Translations under genes and position numbers: made by a program
Notes under the pieces: model-generated
Told to the model about the DNA's origin: nothing
Database searches by the model: none
The model's input: only the letters and a program-made list of their open reading frames with translations
Part shown: positions 25,081-34,857 of the stretch, piece after piece
How positions within the stretch are numbered: the first letter of the stretch is position 1
Layout: each line of letters begins with the position of its first letter
DNA from: Galbibacter sp035306585
GTDB lineage: Bacteria > Bacteroidota > Bacteroidia > Flavobacteriales > Flavobacteriaceae
Direction of reading: 5' to 3'
DNA: 64,000 nucleotides
Assembly: GCF_035306585.1 (NCBI RefSeq)
Contig: NZ_DATGNU010000077.1
Span: forward strand, 48,002 to 112,001

Positions 25081-26868
25081 TTAATACTGTGGATTTTGAA
25101 TCAAAGTAGGTTGCCCTGTTTCATCAACGCTTAAATCGATTTGTGCTTGAGGAATAGGGTAGTATTCACTTCGACCAGGAATAAATCTACCACCTCTTAC
25201 ATCAGTAGTAATATTTCCCTGATACGCAAAATAATCATTGAGTGTTTGCTCTGCAATACCCCAACGAACCAGGTCAAAAAAGCGGTGACCTTCCATGGCT
25301 AGTTCTAACTTTCTTTCAAAATAAATAGCGTCTAAAGCATCCTGAGTAGAACCAAACTGAGCCGCTGTGTATTCTGATATCACATAATTTGCTGCAGTCG
25401 TTGCGGTGTCAAAACCATCCATTGGGTTATTTGGATCTCTGTACTGGTACAAGAATCCATCCGGATTTGCGGCCCTTCTACGAACCCTATTTACATACTC
25501 CATCGCAAGGGGTAGACTACCTGCCTGCGCCTCCGCTTCAGCTGCCATAAGTAACACATCTGCAAATCGAATAATATGAACATTTATAGCAGTTCCTGGA
25601 GCCCAAGAACTTTGATCTGCAAATTTATCTTGGGTAGCTTGCCAGTAGATGTTCTTCTTTGGTGAATAAGGTCCACCATATGCTTGATCCCTTACCCATG
25701 AAGCACCTGGATGATTTCCCCAATCGTGGAATGGAATCCCACGTCTACCGACAGTCCAATCTAATCGCGGATCTAAGGTACCTGTATAAGGCGTGAATGG
25801 CTCATCTGAAGTAATACCCATATCACTCTTTACTGGATCGTTGTTGTAATTATCTAAGTAAGGAAGGCCTGTTGCTGGATCCGTTTTATAGGAGTTTACA
25901 AGATCCTGTGTTGGCTGGTAGAATCCACAACATCTAAATGGACTGTTATAAGGAAAATTTAACATTCCACCTTGATTTGAGTTCGCAATAGTTCCAGTTC
26001 CGTCATTGGCTACCATCTGAATATCAAATACAGTTTCTGCATTGTTTTCCATAGCGGCATCAAAATTATCTCGAAAACGAGGTATAAGGTCATATTTTAC
26101 TCCAGCAGAATTGACACCTTGATTGATCACTGTAGTAAAGATGTCCTTGGCCTCAGAAAACTTATGTTGGTAGAGGTACGTTTTACCTAAATAGGCTGCT
26201 GCAGCCCATTTATTTGCTCTTGCAAATTCACTTTGAACAGCAGGAAGATTCTCATAGGCAAATTGAAAATCAGCCTCAATCATTGGCCAGATATCTACAT
26301 CGTTTGGTGTTTTTGGATCCTCGGTAGTCTCATCAATCCAAGGAACCATATTAAACATTTTTTTGAGTTCAAAATAATAATGACCTCTTAAGAATCTTGC
26401 CTCTCCAAGAATTACTGCTTTTTGAGCCTCAGGAATATCTTCGGCTTGAATACAATAAAGAATGGTGTTGTTACATCGGTTGATACCCTCATAAGTTGCT
26501 TTCCATTTTGTATTGAAAAAGCCATTAGAGGCATCTGTGGAAAATTTGGCGATAGGATCTATCGCTGGTTGATCTCCTCCAAAACTTCCTTTACTAGCAA
26601 TACCTCCAGCAACCGTTCCGTAGATCCAGTTATCAGGAGAAGCCTCCCATGGGCCTCCACCACCTAAGGCAGCTCCGTTGGCTTGTCCATCTAAGGCAGC
26701 ATAGGCTCCAACTAGTAGGGCGTTTACTCCAGTTTGTGTGGCTACTGGTCCCTCAGGCAGCGCCCCTGTTGTGGGTTGTTCCAAGAAACTGTCTGCACAC
26801 GAGCTCAGCAGTGCTGTTAGCATTAACACTGCTACAGGTAAGCGCCATGTTTGTTTTATAAATTTCAT
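25081..26868 (-). CDS. SusD/RagB family nutrient uptake lipoprotein
   Basis: This protein of about 595 residues is an outer-membrane lipoprotein that captures a glycan or other nutrient for the SusC channel. The signal peptide ends LLSSC, with the lipid-bearing Cys at about residue 24. Family features are the early LVGAYAALDG helix, TPR-like helices (YEGINRCNNTILYC, ARFLRGHYYFELKK, AAAYLGKTYLYQ), and the C-terminal DAIYFERKLELAMEGHRFFDLVRWG and YYPIPQAQIDL blocks. ATG at 26868 gives the cleanest signal peptide; an ATG 24 bases upstream is possible. It follows susC directly. Confidence 0.93.
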   Translation of the reverse strand: MKFIKQTWRLPVAVLMLTALLSSCADSFLEQPTTGALPEGPVATQTGVNALLVGAYAALDGQANGAALGGGGPWEASPDNWIYGTVAGGIASKGSFGGDQPAIDPIAKFSTDASNGFFNTKWKATYEGINRCNNTILYCIQAEDIPEAQKAVILGEARFLRGHYYFELKKMFNMVPWIDETTEDPKTPNDVDIWPMIEADFQFAYENLPAVQSEFARANKWAAAAYLGKTYLYQHKFSEAKDIFTTVINQGVNSAGVKYDLIPRFRDNFDAAMENNAETVFDIQMVANDGTGTIANSNQGGMLNFPYNSPFRCCGFYQPTQDLVNSYKTDPATGLPYLDNYNNDPVKSDMGITSDEPFTPYTGTLDPRLDWTVGRRGIPFHDWGNHPGASWVRDQAYGGPYSPKKNIYWQATQDKFADQSSWAPGTAINVHIIRFADVLLMAAEAEAQAGSLPLAMEYVNRVRRRAANPDGFLYQYRDPNNPMDGFDTATTAANYVISEYTAAQFGSTQDALDAIYFERKLELAMEGHRFFDLVRWGIAEQTLNDYFAYQGNITTDVRGGRFIPGRSEYYPIPQAQIDLSVDETGQPTLIQNPQY

Positions 26869-26894
26869 ATATTTTATATTTATCAATTTCATCT

Positions 26895-29800
26895 TTAGAA
26901 TATTACGTTAAGTCCAAATAATAATTGTCTTTGATTTGGGTAAGCCCCCTCATCAATACCAAAGTTCACACTACCACCAGATATTTCAGGATCTAATCCA
27001 GAATAAGAAGTGAAAGTAAACGGATTTACCATCTGAGCGTAAATTCTTAGTTTAGATAGTTTTATTTTGTCTAATAAATCAGAGGAAAGAGAATATCCAA
27101 GTTGCATCTGTCGAACTCTTAAGTAAGATCCATCTTCCACAAAATATGAGTTTGGTACGTTTGCAGTACTGAAAGATCCAGTAATCTCCTGAATCGGTGC
27201 ACTTGCATTGGGATTAGTAGGAGTCCAAGAATCGTATAATGCCGTATGGCTTTTTGCTCCTTGGAAAGAACTATAAAAATCCGTCCACCAACGAACATTA
27301 TTCCAAATATCATTTCCTTGTGATCCATACATAAACATGCTGAAATCCCAATTTTTGTACAATAACTCAAGATTTAATCCATAAGTGAAATCTGGATTTG
27401 GATTACCTAGGAAGGTTCTATCGGCATCCGTAACACGACCATCACCGTTGACATCTCTATAACGGAATCTACCAACTGCAACATCATTTTGATACGTTGC
27501 ATTCGCATTTCCAGTGGCAGCAGCAGCGGCAGCATTTGCTTGATTGATTTCATCGGTAGAGTCCCAGAAACCTTCAATTTCGTATCCAAAGAATTCACTC
27601 ACCGCATGTCCTTCAGCATTGCGTATAATGGTACTACCATTAAATCGACGCCCTTCAAGATCGAAATACTGTAATTCATCAGTAATTTTGACGATTTCGT
27701 TATCGTAAGAAGTAAAGGTCAAAGTGGTGTTAAGTCTTAAATCATCTGTTAAGTTGAAAAAAGTAGAAACATCAATATCCACTCCACTATTTTTCATCTC
27801 CCCTACGTTAATATATGGAACTGTGGCAGTACCAATCGTTGCAGGGAGATTAGGGTTGTAGAGTAGGTCTTCCACTGTTTTCTTGTAATAATCCACCGTT
27901 AGTTGTACAGTATGATTAAACAAGCTAGCATCAATACCTATGTTTGAGTTGATGTTTTTCTCCCATTCGGCTTGAGGATTTCCTAAACGTGATCTAGAGA
28001 ACCCTTCAGAAATACTTGAATTGGTTGCCCCAATAGCGTAATAAGAGGTCTGTTGGTTTCCTAAAAAAGTAGTGAAGGAGTTTTGAGGGTCCACATTTAA
28101 CTGATTTCCCATCACACCATATCCTCCACGAATTTTAAGATTGTCTAACCAACTAGATTCTGGAAAGAAATTTTCATTCGAAATATTCCATCCCGCACTC
28201 ACTGCAGGGAACCAACCATATTGGTTTTCTAGGAATCTAGAAGATCCATCCCGACGAATCGTTGCACTTAATAAATAACGGTCACTAAAATTATAATCAA
28301 GACGACCAAATACAGAGGCTAATTGATCTTGGTATTGGAAACTATAATTGGTCTGGGTGCCTGAACCAGTATCTAGATTTACATAATTTGGATCAAAGTT
28401 AAAATAATTCTGAGTGGATCCGCCAACTTCTCTACCTTTATTCTGATAGGCTTCAGTACCTAAAAGCACTGTAATATTATGCTTGTCATTAAATGAATTT
28501 TGGTACTGAACAGTATTGGTCCATGTCCAATTAAAGTTGGTAGCTGAAGCTTCGTTGTACTGATTAACGGTAATATTCTCAGCATTTTCATATTCTGGGA
28601 ATTGGAAAGAGTTAAAGCTGTTGCTAAAATACTGCCCTCCAAAATTGGTTCTAAAAGTGAAATTCTTTAAAAAATCAATTTCCAAGAAAATATTACCAAA
28701 CAATCGAGAAGAAACACCACGATTGTTTCGCGTACGTTCCATAATAGCCACTGGATTCTTCGCGTTACCTAAACCGCTACCAAAAGAACCTGCATAGTTG
28801 CCCATAATATCGTATACTGGGATAATAGGTTGGTTCCTAAAAGCAAACCCAATACCACTACCTTCTGTAAGCGCATCTATTTGTGGGTTATCTCGAATGG
28901 TGAAGCTTATATTTTCACCAATTCTCACATTGTCACTCACATTATAGGTAGAATTTGCACGAATACTATAACGCTTTAAATAGGTGTTTATCAAGGTTCC
29001 TTCTTGGTTATAGTAATTTAATGAAAATAAGTGGCTTCCTCGTTCACCCCCGCTGCTAATGGAGAGGTTGTGACTTTGAATACTTGCCGGGCTAAAAATT
29101 TCTTGGAACCAATTGGTCCCTTTTTTATTGGCACGTACAATACGGTAAAAGTTACCTATATCTCCAGAATTGGTATAATATGGATTTACATTATACAAGG
29201 CCTCATTCACGGAATCTGCCCCCACAGGTGCGATATAATTAGGAAGGACTGGATTAGCGCCGTTTCCATACTGTGGACTACTTGGAGCAACATCCGGATT
29301 GGTGTTACGTTGAGCCATCCAATTGAGTTCTGCCATTTCTTGAGAACCTAGAATATCCCATGGATTTCCTTTCTGTACCATTTGAACACCATAATAAGAA
29401 TCATAGGTAACTTTGAGTTTACCTTTACCTTTTTTGGTGGTAATGATAATTACGCCGTTTGCAGCTCTGGATCCATAGATAGAAGCCGATGCAGCATCTT
29501 TGAGAACCTGCATGGTTTCAATATCATTAGGGTTTAGATCTTGAATTCCATCTGTTGGTATCCCATCTACTACATAAAGAGGGGTGTTGTTTCCAAAGGT
29601 GTTGGCACCACGAATTTTAACTTGTGGCGCTTCACCCGGTTGTCCGCCTCCTGTGATGGTTACCCCAGAGACTCGACCTTGTAACTGATTGGTAACGTCA
29701 GCCACGGGTTGTTGTGTTAGTTCGTCGGCATCCACTACGGAAACAGCACCAGTTAAATCCGATTTTTTCTGGGTACCATAACCAACTACTACAATTTCAT

Positions 29801-30155
29801 CCAATGCGGTAACATCTGCTGAAAGTGTAACATTGATTTCGGTTTGCTGTCCCACCTGAACTTCTTGATTCTTATATCCAATATAAGAAAAGACGAGTGT
29901 GGAACCAGGAGCTACTGAAATGGTATAATTACCGTCGAAATCAGTAGTAGTACCATTCGAACTCCCTTTTTCAATAACATTTGCTCCTGGAATAGGAGTG
30001 CCGGTTTCTGCATCTATTACAGTACCAGTAATTTGCTGTTGGCTAGCTGTTAAATGAATTGAAACTCCCTCAGTTGCATTCATGCTCACTGTACAGAACA
30101 GCGCCAGAATCAATGGGGAAAATAGCTTGTTGAAAGTTGTTAAATAGTTTTTCAC
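26895..30155 (-). CDS. SusC/RagA family TonB-linked outer membrane protein
   Basis: This 1086-residue TonB-dependent transporter pairs with the SusD lipoprotein downstream. After the signal peptide comes a carboxypeptidase-regulatory-like domain (ITGTVIDAETGTPIPGANV, about residues 42-60), the TonB-box-like DEIVVVGYGTQKKS segment, the plug (VSGVTITGGGQPGE, PLYVVDGIP, and ASIYGSRAANGVIIITTKKG), and a large beta-barrel ending in a hydrophobic final strand (LLFGLNVIF). The start codon is GTG at 30155. No glycoside hydrolase, sulfatase or regulator lies nearby, so the substrate cannot be inferred. Confidence 0.93.
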   Translation of the reverse strand: MKNYLTTFNKLFSPLILALFCTVSMNATEGVSIHLTASQQQITGTVIDAETGTPIPGANVIEKGSSNGTTTDFDGNYTISVAPGSTLVFSYIGYKNQEVQVGQQTEINVTLSADVTALDEIVVVGYGTQKKSDLTGAVSVVDADELTQQPVADVTNQLQGRVSGVTITGGGQPGEAPQVKIRGANTFGNNTPLYVVDGIPTDGIQDLNPNDIETMQVLKDAASASIYGSRAANGVIIITTKKGKGKLKVTYDSYYGVQMVQKGNPWDILGSQEMAELNWMAQRNTNPDVAPSSPQYGNGANPVLPNYIAPVGADSVNEALYNVNPYYTNSGDIGNFYRIVRANKKGTNWFQEIFSPASIQSHNLSISSGGERGSHLFSLNYYNQEGTLINTYLKRYSIRANSTYNVSDNVRIGENISFTIRDNPQIDALTEGSGIGFAFRNQPIIPVYDIMGNYAGSFGSGLGNAKNPVAIMERTRNNRGVSSRLFGNIFLEIDFLKNFTFRTNFGGQYFSNSFNSFQFPEYENAENITVNQYNEASATNFNWTWTNTVQYQNSFNDKHNITVLLGTEAYQNKGREVGGSTQNYFNFDPNYVNLDTGSGTQTNYSFQYQDQLASVFGRLDYNFSDRYLLSATIRRDGSSRFLENQYGWFPAVSAGWNISNENFFPESSWLDNLKIRGGYGVMGNQLNVDPQNSFTTFLGNQQTSYYAIGATNSSISEGFSRSRLGNPQAEWEKNINSNIGIDASLFNHTVQLTVDYYKKTVEDLLYNPNLPATIGTATVPYINVGEMKNSGVDIDVSTFFNLTDDLRLNTTLTFTSYDNEIVKITDELQYFDLEGRRFNGSTIIRNAEGHAVSEFFGYEIEGFWDSTDEINQANAAAAAATGNANATYQNDVAVGRFRYRDVNGDGRVTDADRTFLGNPNPDFTYGLNLELLYKNWDFSMFMYGSQGNDIWNNVRWWTDFYSSFQGAKSHTALYDSWTPTNPNASAPIQEITGSFSTANVPNSYFVEDGSYLRVRQMQLGYSLSSDLLDKIKLSKLRIYAQMVNPFTFTSYSGLDPEISGGSVNFGIDEGAYPNQRQLLFGLNVIF

Positions 30156-30697
30156 ACATTTAATTTTGGTTAAACAAATAGTTAGTTAATTATGTTAATT
30201 AATTCATAATTACGTTAAAAATAGCCAAAATAATGTCGAATCATAAATAAGAAGTTCGAAATTTTATGGTATAAATATTAATATTTAGTATTAAATGTGA
30301 ATTTGACAATAATTAATAAACTATAGTTGTAAAATCTACACTTATTGATTTTATACAATAGTTTGGTGCTTATTATATCCTAAAAAATTAATGCTAATAC
30401 CTATGTATTGGTTATATATTTTAAAAATATAGATTTATTTTTCAAATAAGAAGGCAATATCAACCAACCAGAATGTTATAGTATTAAGTCTATATTCGAT
30501 AAGGGTAAAATCGCAATGAATATTAAAATTAATCCATTAAAAAAGTTAATAATTACCACAAAATTGCCTTGGGAAGTCATAAATTTCATGGTTAAAATGG
30601 CTGGTTTTTGGGTAAATGATTTCTAAATTTTACAAAGATTTGCTCAAAAGTGCATACTACACTATCGCGAAGTGAAGAATTAGTTATATCAATAAAT
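30156..30697 (-). other. Upstream region of susC
   Basis: About 540 very AT-rich bases between the end of the PBP gene and the susC start. No well-formed TTG-N20-TAnnTTTG promoter was found on the minus strand, although AT-rich near matches exist close to 30225. No gene, repeat or RNA was recognised. Confidence 0.4.
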
Positions 30698-32962
30698 TTA
30701 TTTTGAGTTAAACTTCCTACTTTTTGTTTTTTCTGGGTTGCTAAATAACCGCTTAAAAAAGCCGTCTCTTTTCTTTGGGTTACAATCCAGACTCTCAAGT
30801 ACTTCTTTAGAGGTTGGCTTAAAACGTGCTTTGGTATACGTGCTCAATTCTGGGTCTTTATTCATTTTTTGCATCCAGCGCCCAAATATAGGAAGTGCAG
30901 CGTTGGCTCCTTGTCCCATAGCAGTAGACTTAAAACCTATTTGGTGGTTGTTTAATCCAACCCAGGTGACACTGACAAGATTAGGGGAGAGTCCTACAAA
31001 CCACGCATCTTTATTATTTTGAGTGGTACCGGTCTTTCCTGCTAAATCATTGGTTAATCCATAGGTGCTCCTGAGTCGTTGTGCAGTACCTTCATTAATG
31101 GTGGTCTTCATCATCTCCAATACAGCCTCTCTTGTGGTTTGTGAAATAGCTGGTTTTTTCTCTATATCCGTGGCCTCGATGGTTTGGTCCTGATATAAAA
31201 TGTCCCCATTATCGTGTTCTATTCTGGTGATAAATTTTGGAGCGGCTGGAATTCCTTGATTTAAATAAGTTGAATACGCTATGGCAAGTTCCATCACAGT
31301 TAGCTCGGCAGTACCTAGTGCTAGAGATGGAACCTCCGGTAGGGTAGAGCTAATACCCATCTTTTGTGCCTGTAATATGGTATTTTTAATTCCTGCCTTT
31401 TCTAGAACTTTGACCGCAATGGTATTGATGGATCTACTCAAGGCATACTCCATAGAATAATTGATATAATCCTCTTGTTCTTTATCAGAAGCATTCTTTG
31501 GGGTCCAGCCCTTTAAATTTTTATATTCTACCTCTTGCAATGAAAAATAAGTACATGGATCAATACCATTTTCTATAGCGGCTGTATATACAATGGGTTT
31601 AAAAGTAGAACCAATTTGTCGCTTACTTTGAATGACATGATCGTATTTAAAGTGCTCGTAGTCGATTCCACCGATCCATACCTTTAGTGCACCATCTCTA
31701 GGATCTAAAGTTACAAAACCACAGTTAAGAAGTTTCATATAATGCTGAATGCTATCAATACTACTAGCATTTTCCTTCTTCTCACCCTTCCAAGTAAAGA
31801 GTTCCATTGCTTTCTTTTTATTTAAAGAATCCATCACAGCAACTTCGTTTAGACCTTCTTTGATAAGGTTCTTATAGGCAGGTGAGTTTTTTACCTCTGC
31901 TTCAATTAATGCTTTATTGGTCAGCCAAGGTGCATTGTCACCATAACTTTCTTCAAACCGCTCTTGCAACGTGCTCAAGTGCTCCTTCATAGCCTGTTCC
32001 GCCAATTGTTGCATTTTATAATTCAGGGTAGTATGAATCTTAAGACCGTCGGTGTAAATATTAATAGTACTGTCTTGTTTTTGGTTGTAATCTCGAAGCC
32101 AATTTTTTAAATACAGTCGAACGTGCTCTCTAAAGTAAGGAGCAATCCCATCATTATAACTGTACTGCTGAAGATCTAATGTGATAGAGTCCTTGGTCAA
32201 TGTGTCATACGCCGCTTGGTCTAAATATCCATAATTTTTCATTTGGCTTAACACTACATTTCGTCGTTGTAAGCTACGATCGGGAAACAGTTTTGGGTTA
32301 TAATAATAGGTGGCCTTTAAAGAACCTATTAATGTTGCCCCTTGCGATATGCTTAACGCTGTGGTAGAACGATTAAAAAAATGCTTGGCGGCACTCTCTA
32401 TTCCATAGGTATTGTCACTAAAAGGGACGGTATTTAAGTAATGTAACAGTATCTCTTCTTTCGAATACACCTTTTCCAGTCGCTTAGCAATGATAGATTC
32501 TCTAATCTTATGAACAATAATGCCAAATGAACCTAGGTTTTTACGAGGAAATAAATTTTTAGCTAATTGCTGGCTTATTGTACTTCCTCCGCCTGAGGAA
32601 TCATCCTGAAGTAAAATAGACTTTATCAATACTCGGAAAAGACTTCGGATATCCACACCGTTGTGATCATAAAAACGGACGTCTTCTGTAGCCACCAAAG
32701 CATTTATTACATGCTTAGGAATGCTATCGTATATAATAGGTTGACGGTCATTAATATATAACTTCCCCAGTAGCTGTCCATCTTCTGATAAGATTTCTGT
32801 AGCCTGCTCTAAATTCAAATTAGAAAGTTCTTTCTTGGAAGGGATGTGACCCCAAAGTCCAAAATAGATAGAACCGTAAAAGATAAAAAGCAGGCAACAA
32901 AAACCTGCTATTGAAATCAAAATTGCCTTTTTATGTTTATTGATAAAGTGCTTTATTCTCAT
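30698..32962 (-). CDS. Class A penicillin-binding protein 1A
   Basis: This protein of about 754 residues polymerises and cross-links peptidoglycan. One N-terminal membrane helix lies at about residues 13-34. The GT51 glycosyltransferase domain shows ATEDVRFYDHNGVD with the catalytic Glu and GGSTISQQLAKNLFP. The transpeptidase domain shows IGSTFKPIVYT (SxxK), SRSINT (SxN) and AGKTGTTQ (KTG). ATG at 32962 is preferred to the TTG at 32971. It follows rpoD on the same strand, separated by that gene's terminator. Confidence 0.94.
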   Translation of the reverse strand: MRIKHFINKHKKAILISIAGFCCLLFIFYGSIYFGLWGHIPSKKELSNLNLEQATEILSEDGQLLGKLYINDRQPIIYDSIPKHVINALVATEDVRFYDHNGVDIRSLFRVLIKSILLQDDSSGGGSTISQQLAKNLFPRKNLGSFGIIVHKIRESIIAKRLEKVYSKEEILLHYLNTVPFSDNTYGIESAAKHFFNRSTTALSISQGATLIGSLKATYYYNPKLFPDRSLQRRNVVLSQMKNYGYLDQAAYDTLTKDSITLDLQQYSYNDGIAPYFREHVRLYLKNWLRDYNQKQDSTINIYTDGLKIHTTLNYKMQQLAEQAMKEHLSTLQERFEESYGDNAPWLTNKALIEAEVKNSPAYKNLIKEGLNEVAVMDSLNKKKAMELFTWKGEKKENASSIDSIQHYMKLLNCGFVTLDPRDGALKVWIGGIDYEHFKYDHVIQSKRQIGSTFKPIVYTAAIENGIDPCTYFSLQEVEYKNLKGWTPKNASDKEQEDYINYSMEYALSRSINTIAVKVLEKAGIKNTILQAQKMGISSTLPEVPSLALGTAELTVMELAIAYSTYLNQGIPAAPKFITRIEHDNGDILYQDQTIEATDIEKKPAISQTTREAVLEMMKTTINEGTAQRLRSTYGLTNDLAGKTGTTQNNKDAWFVGLSPNLVSVTWVGLNNHQIGFKSTAMGQGANAALPIFGRWMQKMNKDPELSTYTKARFKPTSKEVLESLDCNPKKRDGFFKRLFSNPEKTKSRKFNSK

Positions 32963-33064
32963 AATATACAAACAAACGAATTTTAAAGAATCAATTTGTT
33001 AAATTACTATACTTTTTTATACGATTCAATGCTCCTAAACTGCGGTTCGAATGCTACAAGTATT

Positions 33065-33099
33065 TACGAAAAAGAAACCCGTATGGTTTATACGGGTTT
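33065..33099 (-). terminator. Intrinsic terminator after rpoD
   Basis: AAACCCGTAT (33075-33084), loop GGTTT, and ATACGGGTTT (33090-33099) form a perfect 10-bp stem. On the minus strand a CTTTTTC tract follows, and on the plus strand TTTTAATTTT, so it could work in both directions. Confidence 0.85.
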
Positions 33100-33113
33100 T
33101 AATTTTCTAGTCT

Positions 33114-33977
33114 TTAACCTAGATATGTTTTTAATATCTTACTTCTGGTATTGTGGCGCAACCTACGAATGCCCTTTTCTCTAATTTGCCGGACACGTTC
33201 CCTGGTTAGATCGAATACTTCGCCTATTTCCTCTAAGGTCATGGGATGCTGATTCCCAATTCCATAATTTAGACGAATTACATCTGCTTCTCTTGAGGAA
33301 AGGGTATCTAGAGCACGATTGATTTCAGTGTGAAGGGAATCGTGCATGAGGCTTTTATCTGGATTGGGTGATTCACCAGAGCGTACAACATCATAAAGAT
33401 TGGATGTTTCTCCTTCTTTAAGGGGGGCATCCATGGAAAGATGTCTACCAGAATTTCGCATAGATTCTTTTACATCTTTAACGGTCATATCGAGTTCCTT
33501 AGCAATTTCTTCTGCCGAAGGAGCTCTTTCATGCTCTTGTTCTAAAAAGGAGTATGCTTTGTTTATTTTATTAATTGATCCAATTTTATTCAGCGGTAAA
33601 CGTACAATTCTAGACTGTTCCGCCAGTGCTTGTAAAATGGATTGACGGATCCACCATACTGCATAAGAAATGAACTTAAATCCACGAGTTTCATCAAATC
33701 GTTTGGCAGCTTTTACCAGTCCTAAATTTCCTTCATTAATTAAATCCGGTAATTTTAATCCTTGGTTTTGATATTGTTTGGCCACAGAAACCACAAAACG
33801 TAGGTTAGCTTTGGTTAACTGCTCCAAGGCCAATTGGTCTCCAGCTTTAATTCGTTGCGCAAGTTCTACTTCTTGATCAGCAGTGATCATATCAATCTTA
33901 CTGATATCTTGTAGGTATTTGTCTAGAGATTTGGATTCTCGGTTGGTAACCTGCTTGATAATCTTCAGCTGTCTCAT
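33114..33977 (-). CDS. rpoD: Primary RNA polymerase sigma factor (sigma-70, RpoD/SigA)
   Basis: This 287-residue group 1 sigma factor is short because, as usual in Bacteroidota, region 1.1 and the non-conserved insert are absent. Region 1.2 (SLDKYLQDISKIDMIT), region 2 (NLRFVVSVAKQYQNQGL, DLINEGNLGLVKAAKRFDE, FKFISYAVWWIRQSI), region 3 and region 4 (LEEIGEVFDLTRERVRQIRE, the -33-binding helix-turn-helix) are all present. It should recognise promoters of the TTG/TAnnTTTG type, which are found in this window upstream of pcrA, the his operon and the gene at 60743. Confidence 0.95.
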   Translation of the reverse strand: MRQLKIIKQVTNRESKSLDKYLQDISKIDMITADQEVELAQRIKAGDQLALEQLTKANLRFVVSVAKQYQNQGLKLPDLINEGNLGLVKAAKRFDETRGFKFISYAVWWIRQSILQALAEQSRIVRLPLNKIGSINKINKAYSFLEQEHERAPSAEEIAKELDMTVKDVKESMRNSGRHLSMDAPLKEGETSNLYDVVRSGESPNPDKSLMHDSLHTEINRALDTLSSREADVIRLNYGIGNQHPMTLEEIGEVFDLTRERVRQIREKGIRRLRHNTRSKILKTYLG

Positions 33978-34130
33978 GTATTTTTTTCTATAAATTGTTA
34001 CTCAACAAGCATTAATACGTATTTTTTATTAGAAATGCAAGTAAAGCAGGGCTATAGTGTGCAGCGTTGTTAAATTTTAATCTTTTTTTAAGAGTATCGC
34101 CGAATTGTTAATTTTTATTTAAGAGTTAGA

Positions 34131-34167
34131 TATAAAAAAGCCTGAGAATATAAATATTTTCAGGCTT
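34131..34167 (-). terminator. Intrinsic terminator after the FKBP gene
   Basis: AAGCCTGAGAATAT (34138-34151), loop AA, and ATATTTTCAGGCTT (34154-34167) form a 14-bp stem with one G-U pair. On the minus strand a T-rich tract (TTTTTTATA) follows. Confidence 0.8.
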
Positions 34168-34188
34168 ATTTTATGTTCGATCTATTGG

Positions 34189-34617
34189 TTATTTAATTTC
34201 CAATAACTCTATGTCAAAAATTAAATCTTTTCCTGCTAAGGGATGGTTGGCATCTACAATGATACTTTCAGGCTTTACCTCCGAAACCACTAGCTGGATC
34301 TCACGCCCATCAGGTGTTCTTGAAACGAGTCCCATACCTTTTTCAGGTTGGATATCCTCTGGTAATTCTTTTCTTGGTATTTCTTGAAATAATTCATCTT
34401 GTACCTGGCCATAAGCCTGAGCAGATGGAATGTGAATCGTCTTTTTTTGATGAACCGACATGTTTAAAATTCCGTTTTCAAACCCTGGAATTAATTGTCC
34501 TTGGCCTAAAGTGAACTCTAATGGTTCTCTCTCCAGGGAACTGTCAAAAATTTGACCGTCTTCTAATTTTCCAGTGTAGTGTACTTTTACAGTGTCGTTT
34601 TCTTTTACTTGACTCAT
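34189..34617 (-). CDS. FKBP-type peptidyl-prolyl cis-trans isomerase, SlyD-like
   Basis: This 142-residue isomerase of the SlyD type catalyses prolyl isomerisation and acts as a folding helper in the cytoplasm. The FKBP domain is split by the insert-in-flap chaperone domain. Seen are VKVHYTGKLEDGQIFDSS and FTLGQGQLIPGFENGI, then the IF-type segment (about residues 65-120) and a return to FKBP sequence in DANHPLAGKDLIFDIELLE. The metal-binding His-rich tail of E. coli SlyD is missing. It is divergent from the helicase gene at 34858. Confidence 0.93.
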   Translation of the reverse strand: MSQVKENDTVKVHYTGKLEDGQIFDSSLEREPLEFTLGQGQLIPGFENGILNMSVHQKKTIHIPSAQAYGQVQDELFQEIPRKELPEDIQPEKGMGLVSRTPDGREIQLVVSEVKPESIIVDANHPLAGKDLIFDIELLEIK

Positions 34618-34790
34618 AAATTTACTTTTGTTGTTTTTTGCCTTTTACTTAAGGCTTCAATGAACTTTAAGCTGCTAAGCTAAAAGAATTATGTGGATTG
34701 ACCATAGCATTTATGTTAAGGATTGTATAAACCCTTAATATTCAGGTCCAAATGGTAAATTCTTAGATTTTCGTTAATCTATGGTTATTA

Positions 34791-34822
34791 TTTCACTATA
34801 AGGATAAAACTGACTAAATTTG
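34791..34822 (+). promoter_or_regulatory. Probable promoter of the helicase gene
   Basis: TAAATTTG at 34815-34822 matches the -7 element. TTTC at 34791-34794, 20 bases upstream, is one base off TTTG. The start codon at 34858 follows 35 bases after the -7 element. Confidence 0.5.
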
Positions 34823-34857
34823 CACGTTTAACCAATTACCTAACATTAAATAGGTGT

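Noticed and set aside
30592..30798. 68-codon frame overlapping the end of the PBP1A gene
   Set aside because: It runs in another frame across the 3' end of the PBP gene and has no recognisable protein features; a shadow frame.
33043..33059. GGTTCGAATGC, which looks like a tRNA T-loop
   Set aside because: The flanking bases do not form the 5-bp T-stem and no acceptor or anticodon arm is found; the rpoD terminator begins just after it.
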